From Polyodon spathula (Eukaryota; Chordata; Actinopteri; Acipenseriformes; Polyodontidae), in contig NC_054534.1 of NCBI RefSeq assembly GCF_017654505.1, positions 25,458,189-25,522,188 of the forward strand: DNA of 64,000 nt. Direction: 5' to 3'. The notes under the pieces are model-generated. The model worked only from the letters and a program-made list of their open reading frames with translations, was not told where the DNA came from and searched no databases. The translations under genes and the position numbers were made by a program. Of this stretch, positions 52,455 to 58,400 are shown piece by piece (position 1 is the first letter of the stretch; each line of letters begins with the position of its first letter).

Positions 52455-55400
52455 CATTATTATACACTGTTACACCATTACAGTACCTACCTGTGCCAGT
52501 CTCTGCTGGCTGTCTGGGTCTCCTGGCTTGGCCACTGCCCTCTTTGTCTCCTCTATCAAGTTGCCTGATTTATCCATGACATCGCTGGCGCAATCCAGCA
52601 TTGCATTGCGGGCCTGTGGGTCTGAGGTGCTGGCAGCAACACCGCGAGCTGCCATGCCCAGAGCTTTCAGGGCTTGAGCCAGGTCTCGGGCAGCCATTCC
52701 TATCAAATGAAAACACCATGCGAGTCATTAATAGTTCAGCTAACTAAAGCCTGACAGTCTATTCAGACAAGAACTGTCTAAAGCAGCTTGTGAAAGCAGG
52801 TTGACTTATAGACTGGGTTATTTTCAACACTGTATGTTGTGTTGGAAATTTCGACACATTGAAAAAAAACATAGAACTGCAAAGCATAAGGTATAAAATG
52901 CAACTGTTCAGTATGCTGATGCTAACAGATGCAGGCATGCAACAGAAGCAAATGGTATTCATCATAAGTATCGATTGGCTGAAACACATTGATGATATCT
53001 TCCAGAGTGACCAAGGTCACTTTAACATTAATCAAAATACAAACTGTATAATGTATATTAAATTAATATTTCCTGGAGAAGAGTGTTATTCAGTGTAAAT
53101 GTGTAGTATTTAATTAATCAGATACTACAAGTTATCATGCTTAGGAAGGAAAAGGCACTTCAAAAATCCTACACTAGAGTTTCCTGCCAGAAAAAGGAGA
53201 TTCCTGTACGACAGAGGCGTAGGGCTGCTCAGACAGTTCCAAGCATTGTTGCATTCTGCTGTTTTTCTCACTTAATGTTTTTTAGAAAAAAAAAGTCCAA
53301 AAAAAATAAAAAAAATAAAAGATGCATTTATGAAAATATTACAAGGGTATGGCAAATTAACTTTTTTTTTTTTTAAATGCCTTACTGAAAAAAAATGCAA
53401 CATTTTAAGTTTCCATGAACACTCTGTTCCAGTTTATACAGGCTGAGAATTGAAGAATTTGAAGACACAAAAGGGGGTTTGAAGCAAGGCCCAATTATTT
53501 ATTTATTTTTTACCACTGTTGGCATTTAGACGGGACACAGTGGCTGCACCTATAATCTTCAGACATTAAAGACATCAGGAAGATGCTTGTCTACGTTAGC
53601 ATACCATTATCACAGTCCCTGTCAGTACCTGTGTAATTCTCGTTGCCCTGGGAAATTTCACTGAGCAGCTGAGCAATGGCAGAGCTCACAGCCTTGGTGC
53701 TGTTTCCCAGGTCCTGAGAGGACTTCTCCAACTGAGCAAAGGGAAATTCAGAGGCTGGTTAGGAAGAGCAATGTACAGAAACAACTTACATTCAAACTGT
53801 CAACCAGACACGATGATCTCTAAAATACAGGCTTCAAGAATGAATTGATGCATGAAAAATACTTATAGTCTCCTTGTTTCTCATTACTGTGAGTATATAT
53901 ATTGCGGTATATTAGAAATTATTTGGGGCCCTATTATGTGCAACATAGGAAGTGAATAAGGGGAGGAACGAGTACCTTCATCAAAACATGTGTTGTGGCA
54001 AAAAGGGTTAAATCTGAGTCAAAGGCAAAAGGACAAAAAGAACAATAGAATGTTATCACAGTCGGCAAGACCAGGTGTTAGGGAATCTTATAAAATCCCA
54101 GAATGGACTTGTACAAGTATTTGTTTTTAGAACTTTCCGTAAGCAAATCTTTCAGTTGATAACGACCTGTTGCCAGGTCCATAGTGAAACAACGCAGTGA
54201 TGTAGTCATGCAGTGTATGTTTATGCTAACAGCTGTTGTGGTTTGAAACTTCATTACTGTGGCTGGTACATGGCTGGTAAAGAGACTCACCGTTTCTCCA
54301 GGCAGGGGTTTCAGTTTCCCTTCCACAGCCGAGGCCTTTGCTTCCTGCATGTCCTTCTCCAGGTTCCGGACTACATTCAGAGCATTGTCTATTTCCAGTG
54401 GGCCGCAGGCTTCCTGTGCCTGTAAATCATTGTTGAAGAAACACAAGAGGTGAAGAGGTTGTTAAGATGTGAATTGACAGCAGGCAGCACAAACAGAAGT
54501 CTACATGTTAAAACTAGGCCTGGGGATATAACACATACACACACACACACACACACACACGTTCATGTTCTGTCCACCTCAGTGTCCTAAAGGGTCTGCG
54601 AGTGAGTTTGTTTATGTCCAGTTGTTAGAAAAGCTGTATACTGTATGAGACAGAAAACGTCTTGCAGTATCTTTCTCACCTTCTGTGCAGCAGTTCTGAG
54701 CTCAGCCAAAGCAGTTGCTAGGTTTTTGGCACACTGGCTCAGCTGCATGGCAGAGGCCTGGTCACTGATGGTAGGAGCAGTGGCCTTGGCAGCAGTGACC
54801 ATCTTAGCTCCAGGCTGTGGAAGACAAAGGAATGTGTTTGACCCAGTTCTCACGGCCACATCAAACCTGCCAACAGGTATAGAAGAATATTTCTGACAGC
54901 ATCATTCTAAGCAGGACAATAACAAGAACAAGTGAAATCAGGGATTAAAATTAGTTTAACTGGAGTGGCTAATTGGTTGGGGATAAATAACTATATTAGT
55001 TTAATATTTATTGAAGTGTAATCTTTCAGAACACATGAACATGCAATAAGGGCCGTAGACCTTAAATACAAATGACTGATTTAAATAATATTTCCCCACA
55101 AGCGTTATTTGTTTTTCCTAGTGAATACTACCCAGTTGAAAAATTAAGGGTTGGCTTGTAGCCAGTTTTTAGCATTATCACTATACAATTAAGTGGAGCT
55201 ACTGCTAATCTATGGTGCTCATGTGCAGGAGTCTACCTTTTACACTACTTCAGAAATGAAATGAGTGAGGTCTTTGCTATGACATGGTAAAGATTAAACT
55301 TTTAAATTATACTGTATTAAATTATTATAGTTATGCTTCATAAACTGCTTCGGAATACAACACTTCCTAGAATTGAATGTGAATGAAAGCAAAAGATGAC

Positions 55401-58400
55401 AAAACGGGAAGTTAGGATGCTACCCAATAGGGTGAAGCTCATCTTAAAAACAAAACTAAGATGCTTCCATGCACTCCGAGGGCATTACGGAACAGCCCCA
55501 CTGCCAGCACAGATGGTTCTGTTGTGCGTTACTAAACCTCTTACCTGAAGAAAGTTTTGTCCAGCGCTGATGAGAGCTAGCTGAGCGCTTGGGCTATCAG
55601 GCTGGGACTGGCTTCCTCGCACACCCTGGACCAGAATGGGGATTTGATCCGCCACAACCTGTTCAAGAACATAACAGCGTCTTCAGGTTACACAGTCAGC
55701 CTAATGTTTGCTTGTTTGAGATTTTTTAATGAAAAGTGCATAGGTTATAGACTATGGCAGGATGATGCAGTATGTATTGATCTGTTTATTTTTTACTACG
55801 TGCTGCAGACATTAAGCAAAACTTTGTAGGTCATTTTCACTTTTCAACTATATTATCTGCATTAAAATTAATACTTTGCTATCTGAATTTAAGTAATATT
55901 ATATTTCTGTTAATTATCATTATGTTCATGATCATAATTTATTATTGTATATGCATTCATATAGTTGTAATTTTAAACCGACTCATCAGAATACCACAAA
56001 AAAAAATATATATATATTTTTATATAGAATAATATTCTTTCCTCAAAGTATTTAGTAGTTATAAAAATAAATATTAGATCGATACAGATTGACAGATAGA
56101 TAGATAGATAGATAAAGTACTATAATTGCATTGAGCCTTGCTCAAATATATATTTTTTAATACTCTATACATCTTTTAAAACAGCTTTAAAACACATAAA
56201 TTGATTTTTAATATAAATGTTGTCAAAATAGAAACTTTGGCTTTCCACTTTCTGAAACGCTCCTTTCTCTTCAGGCAGTTTGTAAGTGATACGCGATTCC
56301 TAACCCTTAGCACGGCTAGTGAAAGCAATAAAGTTGATGTCATTCTGCTTCTCACCTTGCAGCTCTGGACGCACCCCTCCCTGTTCGCTCTTTGTCCTTC
56401 TCATTTCACTCCCCCCTCATTTATGAAAATTCTCATCATCTCAGTCTCGCTGTCTCTTTCTGTCCTTTTTTTCACTCATTTGGCATCAAATCGCCTCTTT
56501 CTTCTTTCATCTTTAATTCTCATCTGTTTCATCATCTTCAATTCATGTTCATTGCTCTTTGTTCAACATCAGCTCATTTCCAGTTCTTTCAACACTCTCG
56601 TTTTTCTCATCAATGCAAGTTCCTTGTCTTCAACGTCAAAGTCTTCACATGCACATGTCTCATTTTTCATCATTATTTCGTTTTCATCATGGCATTTTCA
56701 ATTCATCACTCACGGTATTTTTCTTCTTTTTGTGTTCATCAATCATCCATCTCAACGACTCCAACTCAACGTTCATCGTATTCTTCTTACTATTATTTAT
56801 TCAGTTAAGTTGCTGCTGTGCTGCTGGGTTCTTATTGGTGGAGGCAGCCTGCTGAGCAGCGGCAATGGTCTGGGTGGCTGCGGCAGCAGCCAGTTTAGCT
56901 GCATTCTACAGGAAACATAAAAAACACAGTGCTCACAAACAGGAAATCTCTTCCTTTCTGGTTATTACGACCAACTCTGGTACCCTTGAGAATGCTCTCA
57001 AACCCTACAGTATTTCCTGTCTGATCTGTTTTTGCTTTACTGTACATCTGACCTGAGGCAAACACCCCAATCTATGTATTCTCTGTTGCATCACACAGTT
57101 TAGTTTATGGGCATATGTAAACATTTGTTAGTCAAGAATGTCTTGATGCATTAGTAATAAGATTTTGAATTCAAGGATCCTCGTCACAACACAAGTTTAT
57201 TAATTAAAATACTGGATTCTGCCGAGTCAATGCCCAGGGGGAGTAAAGTTGTCAAGGCAAAAGTGTGGGAGGGGGGGCACAGACTCAGGTAGGGGCAAAA
57301 TTACAGGCATTATTGCAGAGGGAGTAGTTCTAACATTAGGTAGATAGATTACGTTTACAATTAGGCATGCTTAAAATCTAGGCATGCTTAAAATATATAA
57401 ACATGTGAAATTTTCAGTCCACTAAAATAATGGGCTTTGTATAATCTCTCCAATTAACAAACTGCAATGTGCAGTGTAAAACACAACACAAAATATTAAA
57501 TTAACATCAAAGTAGCACTATAACAGGAAAGCATAATCAATCAGACTGCGGAATCTAGATCATCTGATCCCAAACCACCAAACTGTCATCTGAAGCTACA
57601 TCACTGATGATGTAAGCAATTGTTTGAATCATCAAATCACAGAGCAACTACTTCTAGGCAGTATTTTCTATCCATGTGAACCGCGATATTTCCCCTCAGG
57701 CATTATTTGCATTAGGTTATTAAAAAACGGAAATTAATGGTGAAAAAGTTACTTTCAGCCAAAAGTGTCAAAAGTGTCAGCTTGAAACCCCTACAAACCA
57801 CAGAAACATGTTGCAACCAGTCAGCTCCTATTGACTGCAATTACCTGGTTCCAGTGTGCTTAAATGAGGTTACTCCCAAACCTGCTGATTAAGTAACACC
57901 TGCAAATATGGATCTTTTCCAGCTGTTAAAATGTTTCAAAATCTTGCTTGTCATCTGCTGGGAGGGGTGTGATCGATACAGCAGCCAGCTAGTGCACAGT
58001 TCATACCCTTTCGGGCCTGGTTTAACCCTAAAATGTGGAAACTCTAGCATTTCTTCCCCAAAAAGTTCACTAAGATTGCAACCACTGAAGAATGCAACTA
58101 TGATAAGCATGGTGAAAAAGTCAAAAATTCTCTGCCGCCTTTCTACAAGTTTTTATCCTCTGGCTTGACTTGAACTCAAGGCACTGGGCATAAAGCAAAA
58201 TTGTGTTAAGAGTAGCGTACAAGGAGGTAAACATTCTGAATTCTAATAAAATGGCAAAGCTCGCTTACTATATCATTTGGAATGTTCACTAGCTAGTTCA
58301 CTACACTTTAACAAAAAAATCACTGCTATTATACACATTTACTTTACAACAAAAATACCTTAAAAACATGTCTGGTTTACTTTACCATGTACTTCAGTTT

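Noticed and set aside
56371..56806. Ordinary new GT-AG intron in exon 22
   Set aside because: No GT within the 5' junction or AG at the 3' junction restores the frame; the nearest good donor (GTAAG at about 56787) lies after the in-frame stop.
56201..56920. 239-codon plus-strand open frame
   Set aside because: It runs across the talin exon 22 pieces and the TCAT-rich block in antisense. The openness comes from pyrimidine-rich composition; the protein is low-complexity Ser/Phe/Leu/Ile-rich with no recognisable domain.
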